A stretch of DNA of 64,000 bases, from positions 434,001 to 498,000 of the forward strand of contig NZ_BMQF01000001.1 in the NCBI RefSeq assembly GCF_014647975.1, in the 5' to 3' direction. The notes below the pieces were generated by a model. The model was not told the origin of the DNA, did no database searches, and saw only the letters and a list, made by a program, of their open reading frames with translations. This stretch comes from Streptomyces fumigatiscleroticus. Lineage in GTDB: Bacteria > Actinomycetota > Actinomycetes > Streptomycetales > Streptomycetaceae. This document shows, piece after piece, positions 1-7,510 of the stretch. Each line of letters starts with the position of its first letter. Within the stretch, counting starts at the first letter, position 1. The position numbers were made by a program, and so were the translations under genes.

Positions 1-447
1 GGACGGGTCGAGTTCGGCGACGCCGAAGGAGCGGGGGTCGGCGACCCGGGTGAGAAGGATCTGGGCGTCGGGCCGGTTGCGGCGGAACTCGTCGACGAGG
101 CCGGTGATGCCGCCGACGATGAAGTTGTCGCCCAGATACATGACGAAGTCGTCGTCGCCCAGGAAGTCGCGGGCGATCAGCACCGCGTGAGCCAGACCCA
201 GGGGGCGCTCCTGGGGAAGGTAGGTCACCCGGAGGCCGAACCGCGAGCCGTCGCCGACCGCTTCCTCGATCTCGGCCGCGGTGTCGCCGACGACCATGCC
301 GACCTCGGTGATGCCGGCCGCGGCGATCGATTCCAGCCCGTAGAACAGGACGGCCTTGTTGGCCACGGGGACGAGTTGCTTGGCCGACGTGTGCGTGATC
401 GGCCTCAGCCGTGTTCCGGCGCCGCCGGACAGCACGAGTGCCTTCAT
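1..447 (-). CDS. rfbA: Glucose-1-phosphate thymidylyltransferase (partial)
   Basis: The N-terminal 149 codons of a sugar nucleotidyltransferase run off the left edge. The enzyme couples glucose-1-phosphate with dTTP to give dTDP-glucose, the entry step to dTDP-deoxysugars. The start MKALVLSGGAGTRLRP carries the glycine-rich G-G-x-G-T-R-L-x-P nucleotide-binding signature at residues 8-16. It is followed by the family blocks around SAKQLVPVANK, GITEVGMVVGDT, YLPQERPLGLAHAV and MYLGDNFI. The ATG at 447 starts at the conserved family N-terminus. The long StrD-like form and the short RmlA form cannot be separated because the C-terminus is missing, and no other deoxysugar gene is visible. The family assignment is secure; the pathway is not known. 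Confidence 0.93.
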   Translation of the reverse strand, partial: MKALVLSGGAGTRLRPITHTSAKQLVPVANKAVLFYGLESIAAAGITEVGMVVGDTAAEIEEAVGDGSRFGLRVTYLPQERPLGLAHAVLIARDFLGDDDFVMYLGDNFIVGGITGLVDEFRRNRPDAQILLTRVADPRSFGVAELDPS

Positions 448-570
448 CCCCCTCACCTTAGCCGCCATCGGGCGGAAGGGGTCCTTGGTTGACTTGTTCC
501 CTACGGCAGTCGGGCGGCACGGTGACGGCGGGCCGTCGGCGAGGTTGCCCCCGGGGAGGAGTGGATCGGC

Positions 571-750
571 TCAGTCCTCGCCCCTGACGATGTGTCCCTC
601 CGGGCCGGTGCGCTGCGGCTGCGGGGTGGTGCGGTCCTCCACCGCCGGCACCCAGGTGCGCAGCACCCTCTTGCCCCGCATCCGGCGCGCCTGTGACCAG
701 CCCGTCTCCGGGCCGCGGACGGTGGGTTCGTCACTGGTGTCCGTGCTCAC
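571..750 (-). CDS. Small hypothetical protein, 59 aa
   Basis: A 59-codon gene too short for ordinary ORF cut-offs. It starts at GTG 750 with a purine-rich GAAGGA element about 13 nt upstream, and an in-frame TGA lies two codons above the start. The product begins MSTDTSDEPTVRG and is hydrophilic and basic in the middle (ARRMRGKRVLRTWVP), with an acidic C-terminus. No membrane segment, signal peptide or known motif is visible. Codon third positions are G/C-rich like neighbouring genes, which supports coding. I do not recognise the family. It lies between the nucleotidyltransferase and a DUF6479 gene, all on the minus strand but with gaps over 100 bp, so no operon is implied. Confidence 0.5.
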   Translation of the reverse strand: MSTDTSDEPTVRGPETGWSQARRMRGKRVLRTWVPAVEDRTTPQPQRTGPEGHIVRGED

Positions 751-863
751 TGCTCATCATCTTCCTTCTGCTCCGGTCCGGCTCACGGCTCCTCGGTCAC
801 GAGTCCGGGCATACGTGCCGGGATCGGGTCCCCGGTGGTGATCCGGCCAAACGCCGCCCACGC

Positions 864-1229
864 TCACCTGCCGCCGGGGCCGCCGCTGCCGAAGGAGCCG
901 CTGGTCCCGGCGTCCCAGCGCGGGCGGCGCTGGTCGTCGCCGCGGGTGGTGGCGGACGGCCTGAGCCGGTGCGGGGTGAGCCGCTCCCCGTCCTCGGCGG
1001 GGCGGACCTCCGCCGGTTCGCGCCGCTGCCGCGTCTCGTCCGCCGGACCGGACTCCGGCAGGGTGGGGTGCGCGCCGCGCCGCGGCGGCGCGGGCTCGCG
1101 CCGCCGCACCTCGATGCCGGCCCGGATCGCCCACACCAGCGCGCCGGCGACGACGACGCCGCCGGCGAGGAGGGCGATCACACCGAACACGGAACCCGCC
1201 GCCGCTGCCTGGTACAGGGTTGCGTCCAT
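864..1229 (-). CDS. DUF6479-type single-pass membrane protein
   Basis: This 121-aa protein has a hydrophobic segment at about residues 12-36 (GSVFGVIALLAGGVVVAGALVW). A short basic stretch follows (IRAGIEVRRRE), then a long Pro/Arg/Glu-rich, probably disordered tail ending in a Gly/Ser-rich sequence. This architecture, with one N-terminal helix, the RxGIxVRRREP juxtamembrane motif and a disordered tail, is what I associate with the Streptomyces DUF6479 family, whose function is unknown. It starts at ATG 1229. A positive-inside orientation would leave the tail cytoplasmic. Recognition is from the motif only. Confidence 0.72.
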   Translation of the reverse strand: MDATLYQAAAAGSVFGVIALLAGGVVVAGALVWAIRAGIEVRRREPAPPRRGAHPTLPESGPADETRQRREPAEVRPAEDGERLTPHRLRPSATTRGDDQRRPRWDAGTSGSFGSGGPGGR

Positions 1230-1361
1230 GGCCGGCGAGTACCCGGGGGGCGGGCGCGAACCCGCCGTGTGCTCCCGGGGTCGGGGGCCGCGCGCCGCCG
1301 GCGACGGCGCCCCGTCCCCCGCTGCCCGGGGCTTCAGGTGCCGGATGCCGGCCGCCGGGCC

Positions 1362-1781
1362 TCAGGTGTTGGGCCGCGCCACACTGATGTCGCCCAGGGC
1401 CGACCGGGAGTCGCGTTCCATGGCCGCGTCGCCCAGCGAGACGATGCCCACCGGGTGCCCGTTCTCGACGACGGGGATACGGCGGACGGCGTACTCGCGC
1501 ATCAGCCGGATCGCGCGGTCCAGGTCCTCGTCGGGTCCCACGGTCACCAGGTCGTCGCTGCACGCGCCGGCCACGGTGGTCTCGTTCGGGTCGCCGCCCC
1601 CGGCGAGACAGCGGACGACGAGGTCGCGGTCGGTGACCAGCCCGCGCAGGCGGTCACCCTCCGTCACCAGGACGGCTCCGAGGTTCTGGTCGCGCATGAT
1701 GCGGGCCACCGCGGTCACGGAGGTCTGCGGCTCCACGGTCACCGGGTCGCTGGTCATGATGGAGCGGACGGGCTGGGCCAT
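1362..1781 (-). CDS. CBS-domain pair protein
   Basis: The 139-aa protein consists of two tandem CBS motifs. The first spans about residues 3-60 (VRSIMTSDPVTV ... GLVTDRDLVVR) and the second about 75-125 (DDLVTVGPDEDLDRA ... VGIVSLGD). Such stand-alone pairs bind adenosine nucleotides and act as energy or redox sensors for partner proteins. The ATG at 1781 is chosen over an in-frame upstream ATG at 1823 because GAGAGG lies about 12 nt before it and the domain starts at once. It lies 87 bp downstream of the phosphatase gene on the same strand, so co-transcription is possible. The partner is unknown. Confidence 0.88.
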   Translation of the reverse strand: MAQPVRSIMTSDPVTVEPQTSVTAVARIMRDQNLGAVLVTEGDRLRGLVTDRDLVVRCLAGGGDPNETTVAGACSDDLVTVGPDEDLDRAIRLMREYAVRRIPVVENGHPVGIVSLGDAAMERDSRSALGDISVARPNT

Positions 1782-1868
1782 GACGTGCTGTCGCCTCTCT
1801 TCTCGCATCGGTTCCGCAGGCACCGGCCGGTGCCGGTCCCCGGCCGGGTACCCGGTCCTTCGGGCCGC

Positions 1869-4313
1869 TCACCGTCCCAGTGCGATCTCGCTCCACACCT
1901 GCTTGCCACCGCCGACCGGCACCGTTCCCCACGCCGCCGACATGGCCTCGACGAGCAGGATGCCGCGTCCCCCCGTCGCCTCCCAGCCGAGGCCGGCGGG
2001 CTTGACGGGGGTGCGGGGCGAGGTGTCGGCGACCGCGACCCGCAGCCGGCCGCCGACGAGGGTGAGGTCGAGGCGGACCCGGCCGTCGGTGTGCGTCAGG
2101 GCGTTGGTGACGAGTTCGGAGACGACGAGGAGGACGGTGTCCTCGGCGTTGCGGGGCACGTTCCAGACGCGCAGGGTGCGCCGGGTGAAGCGGCGGGCGT
2201 GCCGGACCGCCTCGGGGACGCGCCACACCGTCCAGCTCTCGCGCAGCGGACGCGTGGCCATGCCGTCGTAGCGCATCAGGAGCAGGGCGACGTCGTCGCT
2301 GCGGCGGGCGTTGCCGAGCAGGGCGTCGGCGACCAGTCCGAGATGGGCGGGCCCGGCGGCGGCCAGGCTCTGGGCGAAGCGCTCGATGCCCTCGTCGATG
2401 TCCGCGTCGGCGGACTCCACCAGCCCGTCCGTGGTCAGGGCGAGCAGCGTGCCGGGCAGCAGCCGCAGCGGGCTCATCGGGAAGTCGGCCTGCCGGAGCA
2501 CGCCGAGCGGCGGGCCGCCCTCCACCTGGACGATCTCGGTGCCGCCGTCCGGACGGCGCAGCACCGGCGGCAGATGCCCGGCCCGGACGCACCAGGCGGC
2601 GCCCGCCTCCATGTCGACGTCGACGTAGCAGCAGGTGGCGAAGAGGTCGGAGTCCATGTCCAGCAGCAGCCGGTTGGTGTGCGAGACCACCACGTCCGGC
2701 GGGTGGCCCTCGGCTGCGTAGGCGCGCAGGGCGGTGCGCAGCTGGCCCATGAGGGTGGCGGCGGCCGCGCTGTGGCCCTGGACGTCGCCGATGACGAGGG
2801 CGACGTGGTTGTCGGGCAGCGGGATGACGTCGTACCAGTCGCCGCCCAGCTCCAGCCCGGCGGTGCTGGGCAGATAGCGGGCGACGGCGACCGCGCCCGG
2901 CAGCTTCGGCAGCCGGCGCGGCAGCAGCTGACGCTGGAGCATGCCGACGAGTTCGTGCTCGGCGTCGAAGGCGTGGGCGCGCATCAGGGCCTGGCCGGCC
3001 AGACCGGCGGCGGCGGTGAGCAGGGCGCGTTCGTCGGGGCCGACGTCGTGCGGGGTGTCCCAGCCGATCACGCAGGCGCCGGCCATCCGGCCCCCGGCCG
3101 GCAGCGGCAGCACGGCCAGGCCCCCGGGTCCGATGTCGGCGAGGGCGGGTTCCAGGGCGGAGCCGGCCGGCCAGATCTGGGCGCGGCCCTCGCGCAGGAC
3201 GGCGGCGAGGGTGGGCATGACACGCACGGGCGCGTCGGGCCACTCGGTGCGCCACTCCCGGCGCCACAGTTCGGGCCAGGCCTCGGGCTGCGGCGGGTCC
3301 AGGACGGTGACGACCAGCCGGTCGTACTCCAGCTCGGCCAGCGCGATCCGGTCGGCGCGCAGCGGCTTGCGCAGCGCGGCGACCACGGCGTGGCCGACGT
3401 CGCGGACGGTCCCGGCGGTGGCCAGCCTGGCGGCCAGGCGCTGGACGCGGGCCACGTCGGTGGCGTCGGGGCGCAGCGTGGAGGCGTCGGCGACGGTGCC
3501 CACCAGCCGGGCCGGGCGGCCCTCGCCGCCGGGCAGCAGCCGGCCGCGCAGCCTGAGCCACTTCGGCGGGCCGGTGGGCTGGAGCACCCGGAACTCCAGG
3601 TCCCGTTCGCCGAGGGACATGTGGTCGGCCTCCACCACCGACATCAGCGAGGGCAGGTCCTCCGGCACGGCCCGGCCGAGCAGCGTCTCGATCCGGCCGT
3701 CGAACCCGGCCGGGTCCAGGGCGCACAGCCGCAGGACGTCCTCGCCCGCCTCGACGCGCCCGGTGTCCACGGCGAGGCTGAAGGCGTCCGCCGGCAGCTG
3801 TCCGGCCTCGGTGGTCACGGCCGGGGCGGGACGGGTGGCGGCCTGCGCGATCAGCTCCAGGCACTTGCGGCCGTCGGTGTCGAAGCCGCCGGGGCTCTCG
3901 GTCACGGCGAGCAGGCAGCCGCCGGGCACGGGGAGCGCGGCCAGGAAGACGTCGTCCGGGACCGGCCGGCCGGCCGTGGCGCGGCCGGCGAGTTCCGCCG
4001 GGCCGAGCCAGAGCGCCCGTTGCCCGCGGTGGGCCTCGGCCACCGGGGACGGACCGGGCACGGGGTAGCCGTCGTCCACCCCGTACAGCGTGCGCGGTAC
4101 GCCCGCCGACTCGGTCAGGCGGAGCAGCCCGCCGTCTCCGCCCGGTGTGTAGAGGGCGGCGAAGGACGCGCCGGCGAAGACGAGCGCCTGTTCCAAAACG
4201 CGGCGCACCCGGTCGGACGGATTCTGCTCGGACGCGATCGCTTTGAGGGCAGCCTCGGCACGCAGTGTTCTCGTTCTGGGTTCCGCAGCGCCCTCACCGA
4301 CCACGTCCGCCAT
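1869..4313 (-). CDS. GAF-PAS-GAF SpoIIE-type phosphatase with C-terminal ATPase
   Basis: An 814-aa cytoplasmic regulator of the partner-switching type. Domains in order: a GAF-like region (about 30-165), a PAS-like region (about 175-285), a second GAF (about 290-465), a PP2C/SpoIIE phosphatase (about 475-690) and an RsbW-like HATPase_c domain (about 700-814). The phosphatase has GGDWYD and IGDVQGHS, which supply the metal-binding aspartates, then TTDGLVE and SDDVALLL. The ATPase carries the N-box SELVTNALTH and a GGRGILLV lid motif. Such proteins dephosphorylate STAS antagonists and can phosphorylate them through the kinase-like domain. ATG 4313 (MADVVGEG) is preferred to an upstream start because conservation of codon bias begins there. 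Possible substrates in the window are the STAS proteins at 17347 and 51453; this is inference. Confidence 0.92.
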   Translation of the reverse strand: MADVVGEGAAEPRTRTLRAEAALKAIASEQNPSDRVRRVLEQALVFAGASFAALYTPGGDGGLLRLTESAGVPRTLYGVDDGYPVPGPSPVAEAHRGQRALWLGPAELAGRATAGRPVPDDVFLAALPVPGGCLLAVTESPGGFDTDGRKCLELIAQAATRPAPAVTTEAGQLPADAFSLAVDTGRVEAGEDVLRLCALDPAGFDGRIETLLGRAVPEDLPSLMSVVEADHMSLGERDLEFRVLQPTGPPKWLRLRGRLLPGGEGRPARLVGTVADASTLRPDATDVARVQRLAARLATAGTVRDVGHAVVAALRKPLRADRIALAELEYDRLVVTVLDPPQPEAWPELWRREWRTEWPDAPVRVMPTLAAVLREGRAQIWPAGSALEPALADIGPGGLAVLPLPAGGRMAGACVIGWDTPHDVGPDERALLTAAAGLAGQALMRAHAFDAEHELVGMLQRQLLPRRLPKLPGAVAVARYLPSTAGLELGGDWYDVIPLPDNHVALVIGDVQGHSAAAATLMGQLRTALRAYAAEGHPPDVVVSHTNRLLLDMDSDLFATCCYVDVDMEAGAAWCVRAGHLPPVLRRPDGGTEIVQVEGGPPLGVLRQADFPMSPLRLLPGTLLALTTDGLVESADADIDEGIERFAQSLAAAGPAHLGLVADALLGNARRSDDVALLLMRYDGMATRPLRESWTVWRVPEAVRHARRFTRRTLRVWNVPRNAEDTVLLVVSELVTNALTHTDGRVRLDLTLVGGRLRVAVADTSPRTPVKPAGLGWEATGGRGILLVEAMSAAWGTVPVGGGKQVWSEIALGR

Positions 4314-5237
4314 TACAGCGCCAAACGGACACCCGCGCAGCCCTTGTGAGCGTTCCGGGCGCGGAACGGTTCGGACACGCTCGAAAGGTCGCGAAAGGTG
4401 CCGAACATTTCTTGACCCATGTGTTCCGCACGGTGGTCTTCGTGACAGCTGTGACTGTCCGGGCCTCATGGCGGCGGGGAGGCCCGTGGCGGCCGGCGGA
4501 GGGGGACGCGCACGGACCAGCGGTACGCGGTGTACGCGCTCGCGGACCGGTATTCGGCGGCGGGGTGCACGCCGCCGCCACCGGCGCCTGACCTCTGCCG
4601 CCGGCGCCCCGGGGCCGGAGCCTCGGCCTGCCGCCGGCGCACGGAGCGGCCACCCGCTGGGTGCTGTGCTGCGCCGCGCTGATCCTGCTGCTCGGCCTGC
4701 TCGACGCCCGCGGGACCGTACTCACCGGCACCCTCGACGCCCGGCTCGTCGGCAGCGCCGCCCGGGCCGGCACGGCACCGGCGGCCCGCGCCGCGCCGCT
4801 CGCCGCGCTCGCCGGCCCGGCCGGAGAAGCTCGCGGCCCTCGCCGTCAGCGAGGGCCGGCCGGCCGCCGTCCTCCTCGCCGACGGGCCCCCGCTGCTGTT
4901 GCTGCGCGCCCTGGCCCGGTCCACGTCCGCGTGCGCCGAGCGGTACCAGCGGGCGCAGGGCCGGATCGCGGCCTCGCGCGCGGAGGCCGTCGACCCTGGG
5001 CGCCCGGACTCCGTCACGGTGCGCCCTCGTACGACGGGTCCGGCCCTCCCGCCGGAGGGCCGGACCCCGACCACCGCCGGCCGGAACCGCGGTGGGCCGG
5101 AACGGTGGGTCTGAGCAGCACCGGCGCGAGCGGCCGGGGCCCCGCCCCGGTGGCGGGCCGGACGGGCCGGACACACCGCCGGCCCGCCCGTCGGGGGCCG
5201 GGTCCGCGCGCACCGGCTCGGACCGCGGTGCGGTCGC
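4314..5237. other. Gene-poor stretch
   Basis: About 920 bp separate the phosphatase start from the end of the S1 protease gene. The first 150 bp, which are A/T-richer and contain TTGAC and ATTTC elements around 4400-4440, plausibly hold the phosphatase promoter, although no clean consensus is visible. The remainder is very GC-rich, with overlapping open frames in several phases. The only stretch that looks protein-like is the interrupted frame described at 4661-5114. Confidence 0.5.
4661..5114 (+). pseudogene. Possible frameshifted small orphan gene
   Basis: A GTG at 4661 opens a frame reading a hydrophobic segment (VLCCAALILLLGLLDA) and then an Ala-rich stretch. After about 4815 the protein-like signal continues in another frame (EKLAALAVSEGRPAAVLLADG ... 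RTTGPALPPEGRTP) and ends at 5114. Joining the two needs one frameshift near 4815-4830, so this is either a decayed gene, a sequencing error or a chance pattern in GC-rich DNA. If real, the protein would be a membrane-anchored protein of about 150 aa with a Pro-rich tail. I recognise no family. There is no convincing ribosome binding site. Confidence 0.25.
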
Positions 5238-6626
5238 TCAGTGCGTCCGGGTCAGTCCGGAGTGGGCACCGCTGCCGTCGCCCGTCGCGTCACCGGCACT
5301 CGTACCAGTACTGGTACCGGTACCTGTACCTGTACCTGTACCGGTCTCCTCACCGCCCACCGCGTCACCGCCGCCGGCCTGCTCACCGCCCACGGCGTCA
5401 CCGCCGCCGGCCTGCTCGCCGCCGCCGGCCTGCTCGCCGCCGCCGGCCTGCTCGCCGCCGCCGGCCTGCTCACCGCCGCCGGCCTGCTCGCCGCCGCCGG
5501 CCTGGTCGTCCGTGCCGAGCGTGGCGCCGACCGCCTCCAAGGCGGTGGTGACCGGCTGGAAGAACGTCTCGCCGCCGGTCGTGCAGTCGCCGCTGCCGCC
5601 GGAGGTGAGGCCGATCGCCTGGCCGTCCTGTGTGAACAGCGAACCGCCGCTGTCGCCGGGCTCGGCGCACACATCGGTCTGGATCAGGCCGGTGACGGTG
5701 CCCTCCGGGTAGTTCACGGTGGCGTCCAGCCCGAGGACCTGGCCGTCGTTCAGCCCGGTGGTGCTGCCCATCCGCAAGACCTGCTGGCCGACCGTCGCCT
5801 CGGCGGCCCCGGATATCGGGACGCTCCGCCCGCCTCCGACATTGACCTCGCTCGGTGCCGCGGTGGCGGGGTCGTCGTACTTGACCAGGGCGAAGTCGCC
5901 GTCGCCGGGGAAGACGGCCTGGTCGACGGTGGCGATCGGCGCGCCGTTCTGCGCGTCCGACCACTGGTCGGCCGCGACCCCGCAGTGGCCCGCGGTCAGG
6001 AAGGCGGGCGTGCCGTCGCCCGCGGTGACGTTGAAGCCCAGCGAGCAGCGCGCGCCGCCGCCGAAGATGGCGTCGCCGCCCGACACGAACGTCGTGAAGG
6101 TGCCCGAGGACCTCTTCAGGGTCGCCATGCCGGAGCCGAGCTCCCGCACGGTGGACTCCAGCCGGCCCCACCGGTCGCCGGTGACCGTGGCGTCGGCGGT
6201 GACGAGGATCTTGTTGGTCCGGGGGTCGACGGCCCACGCGGTGCCCGCAATGGTGGCCTCGGCCTTCAGGGTCCGCGCGCCGGCCGCCAGCTCGGCGAGG
6301 CTGTTGTCCACCTCGTGGACGGCCGCGCCCGCCTTCTCCGCCCGCACGACCACGTTGTTGTCGTCGCCCGGTACGACGTTGACGACGAGCTGCCGGCTGC
6401 CGGCGTCGTAGTACGAGCCCGCGAAGGCGTCGCCGAGCGCCCCGGCGAGCCGGGAGGCGAGGTCCGAGGCGTCCGCCGCCTTCAGGGTCCGGGGCGCGGC
6501 GGCCCGGTCCGGGTCGCCGTCCTGCGAGGCGTTGGCGTGCGGCAGCAGGATCGCGGCCGCTCCGAGCGCCACCACGCCGCCCGCCGCGATCGCGGCCCTG
6601 CGCTTCGGGATTCGCTTGTGACTCAA
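5238..6626 (-). CDS. Secreted S1-family (streptogrisin-like) serine protease with Gly-rich repeat tail
   Basis: A 462-aa preproenzyme starting at TTG 6626, nine bases after a perfect AGGAGG. In-frame upstream ATGs lack such a site. Residues 1-34 form a signal peptide (KRIPKRR then a hydrophobic core). Residues about 45-180 resemble the alpha-lytic protease propeptide (LASRLAGALGDAFAGSYYD). The chymotrypsin-fold domain has His214 in TAGHCG, Asp244 in GDGDFALV and Ser326 in GDSGG. A tail follows from about 375: five QAGGGE units, two QAGGGDAVGGE units and a Thr-Gly run. The tail is probably a flexible linker; no binding domain follows it. The gene is divergent from the leader-peptide operon. 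A role in processing that peptide would be speculation. Confidence 0.93.
   Translation of the reverse strand: MSHKRIPKRRAAIAAGGVVALGAAAILLPHANASQDGDPDRAAAPRTLKAADASDLASRLAGALGDAFAGSYYDAGSRQLVVNVVPGDDNNVVVRAEKAGAAVHEVDNSLAELAAGARTLKAEATIAGTAWAVDPRTNKILVTADATVTGDRWGRLESTVRELGSGMATLKRSSGTFTTFVSGGDAIFGGGARCSLGFNVTAGDGTPAFLTAGHCGVAADQWSDAQNGAPIATVDQAVFPGDGDFALVKYDDPATAAPSEVNVGGGRSVPISGAAEATVGQQVLRMGSTTGLNDGQVLGLDATVNYPEGTVTGLIQTDVCAEPGDSGGSLFTQDGQAIGLTSGGSGDCTTGGETFFQPVTTALEAVGATLGTDDQAGGGEQAGGGEQAGGGEQAGGGEQAGGGEQAGGGDAVGGEQAGGGDAVGGEETGTGTGTGTGTSTGTSAGDATGDGSGAHSGLTRTH
5347..5503 (-). repeat. In-frame tandem repeats coding the protease tail
   Basis: Two units of about 33 bp followed by five units of 18 bp (unit GCCGCCGGCCTGCTCGCC on the plus strand) encode the QAGGGDAVGGE and QAGGGE repeats. 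A shorter run of alternating GGTACC/TGTACC hexamers at about 5305-5345 encodes the Thr-Gly stretch. Units are nearly identical at the nucleotide level, which indicates recent expansion by slippage. Copy number is likely to vary between strains. Confidence 0.85.
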
Positions 6627-7207
6627 CCTTCTCGACCTCCTGGGGGAAGGGGTCCGTGCCGCCGGCCGGCAGCTGTTCGGGGCGCCTGGATGGCTGTTGG
6701 TACGCATGAGCCGGCCGGGGTGTTCAATTCCGGTTCCGCGCGCCCGAGGCGACACGCTCCGCGACCGGTCGGCGACTGTCGGTTCCGGTCATGGACCGGA
6801 ATCACGGCTTCAGCGAATCTGCACAGCGACTGCCCAACCCGGTCACCGCCGCCGGTGGATCCGCACAACCCCCCGGGACCGGACACGCCTTTGGGGCGGG
6901 AGTGCCGGAATTCGCCGGCCCGACGGCAAGAGGAGCGGCGCGGCGGTGTCGTGGCGCATGTGAAGAAGTCGCCGCCAAGCCGTGCGCGCGCCTGCACGGA
7001 TGATGTCCACCGAGGCACAAGTTCCCTGGTGAGCAGGCTGGTTGATTGGAAGCGCGCGGCCGCCGCGTGCTTTGATCCATCGCACCGCGGGGCCGAGCAG
7101 GGCTTCCGGAACCGGGCGTCCGGCGCCCCGCGGTCGCGGCCGTCCATCTGTCCCCAGAGGGGGCCGCTCCCCCCTTGTGAGTCATCCATATGAAGGGAAG
7201 TTCCGTT
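6627..7207. other. Divergent intergenic region, protease / leader peptide operon
   Basis: About 580 bp lie between the divergently transcribed protease and leader-peptide genes. The protease ribosome binding site AGGAGG lies at about 6636-6641. The stretch 7000-7090 is somewhat A/T-richer (TTGATTGG, TGCTTTGATCC) and may hold the operon promoter, but no -10/-35 pair fits well. A short G-rich/C-rich block (GAGGGGGCCGCTCCCCCC) sits at about 7157-7174, about 40 bp before the peptide start, and could form a hairpin. No convincing extra gene was seen. Confidence 0.45.
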
Positions 7208-7423
7208 ATGAACTCCGCCCCCCAGGTCGCAACCGCCGAGATCTCCGACGCCGAGCTCGACAACGTCTCCGGCGGTCTGGCCGTCAACGCCGTCGGTGCC
7301 GTCACCGGCGTGGTGGACGGTATCGCCCCGGTCTCCGGTCTGGTGAACACGGTCGTCGGCACCGTCGAGGGTGTCACCGGCCTGAACACCGCCCCGGTCA
7401 CCAACCTGGTCGCCGGTCTCTGA
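7208..7423 (+). CDS. Double-glycine leader peptide precursor (type A2 lantipeptide-like)
   Basis: A 71-aa precursor. The leader is residues 1-23 (MNSAPQVATAEISDAELDNV then SGG) and matches the double-glycine leaders cut by C39 peptidases. The 48-residue core (24-71) is hydrophobic, made of Val, Gly, Ala, Thr and Asn, with no Cys, Lys or Arg and only two acidic residues. It has an internal pseudo-repeat: GVVDGIAPVSGLVN resembles GVTGLNTAPVTNLV. ATG 7208 follows GAAGGGA at about 9 nt; a second in-frame ATG at 7190 would add MKGSSV. Similar Streptomyces peptides are labelled type A2 lantipeptides, yet without Cys no lanthionine can form and no modification enzyme is encoded nearby. Processing and export by the next three genes is a strong inference; activity is unknown. 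Confidence 0.85.
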   Translation: MNSAPQVATAEISDAELDNVSGGLAVNAVGAVTGVVDGIAPVSGLVNTVVGTVEGVTGLNTAPVTNLVAGL

Positions 7424-7440
7424 TCGCGCCCCGCAGCCGG

Positions 7441-7475
7441 CGAGTCCCGGAGCCGCAGCCCGGCTCCGGGGCTCG
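7441..7475 (+). terminator. Strong hairpin after the precursor gene (attenuator)
   Basis: An inverted repeat begins 17 bp after the precursor stop and ends 35 bp before the next start. The inner arms CCCGGAGCC and GGCTCCGGG enclose a 7-nt loop. The stem extends through CGAGT/GCTCG with one T-G wobble to about 14 bp. There is no T tract, as is common in Streptomyces. Its place between precursor and exporter genes suggests partial termination that makes precursor mRNA more abundant than exporter mRNA. Confidence 0.75.
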
Positions 7476-7510
7476 CCCATGCCTCAGACCCTCGCCGTAG
7501 GAAACGATCC

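Noticed and set aside
1848-1853. GGGTAC (minus strand) before the CBS gene
   Set aside because: No GNNT at the required spacing; part of a GGGTACCC palindrome in GC-rich sequence.
693-4349. Very long plus-strand open frame opposite the SpoIIE-type phosphatase
   Set aside because: Low-complexity Gly/Ala/Arg/His translation without any domain, lying antisense to a well-supported gene; a product of high third-position GC.
7208-7423. Chaplin or rodlin identity for the hydrophobic peptide
   Set aside because: No chaplin Cys pair or GN-rich motif, no Sec signal peptide; the double-glycine leader and exporter genes indicate another class.
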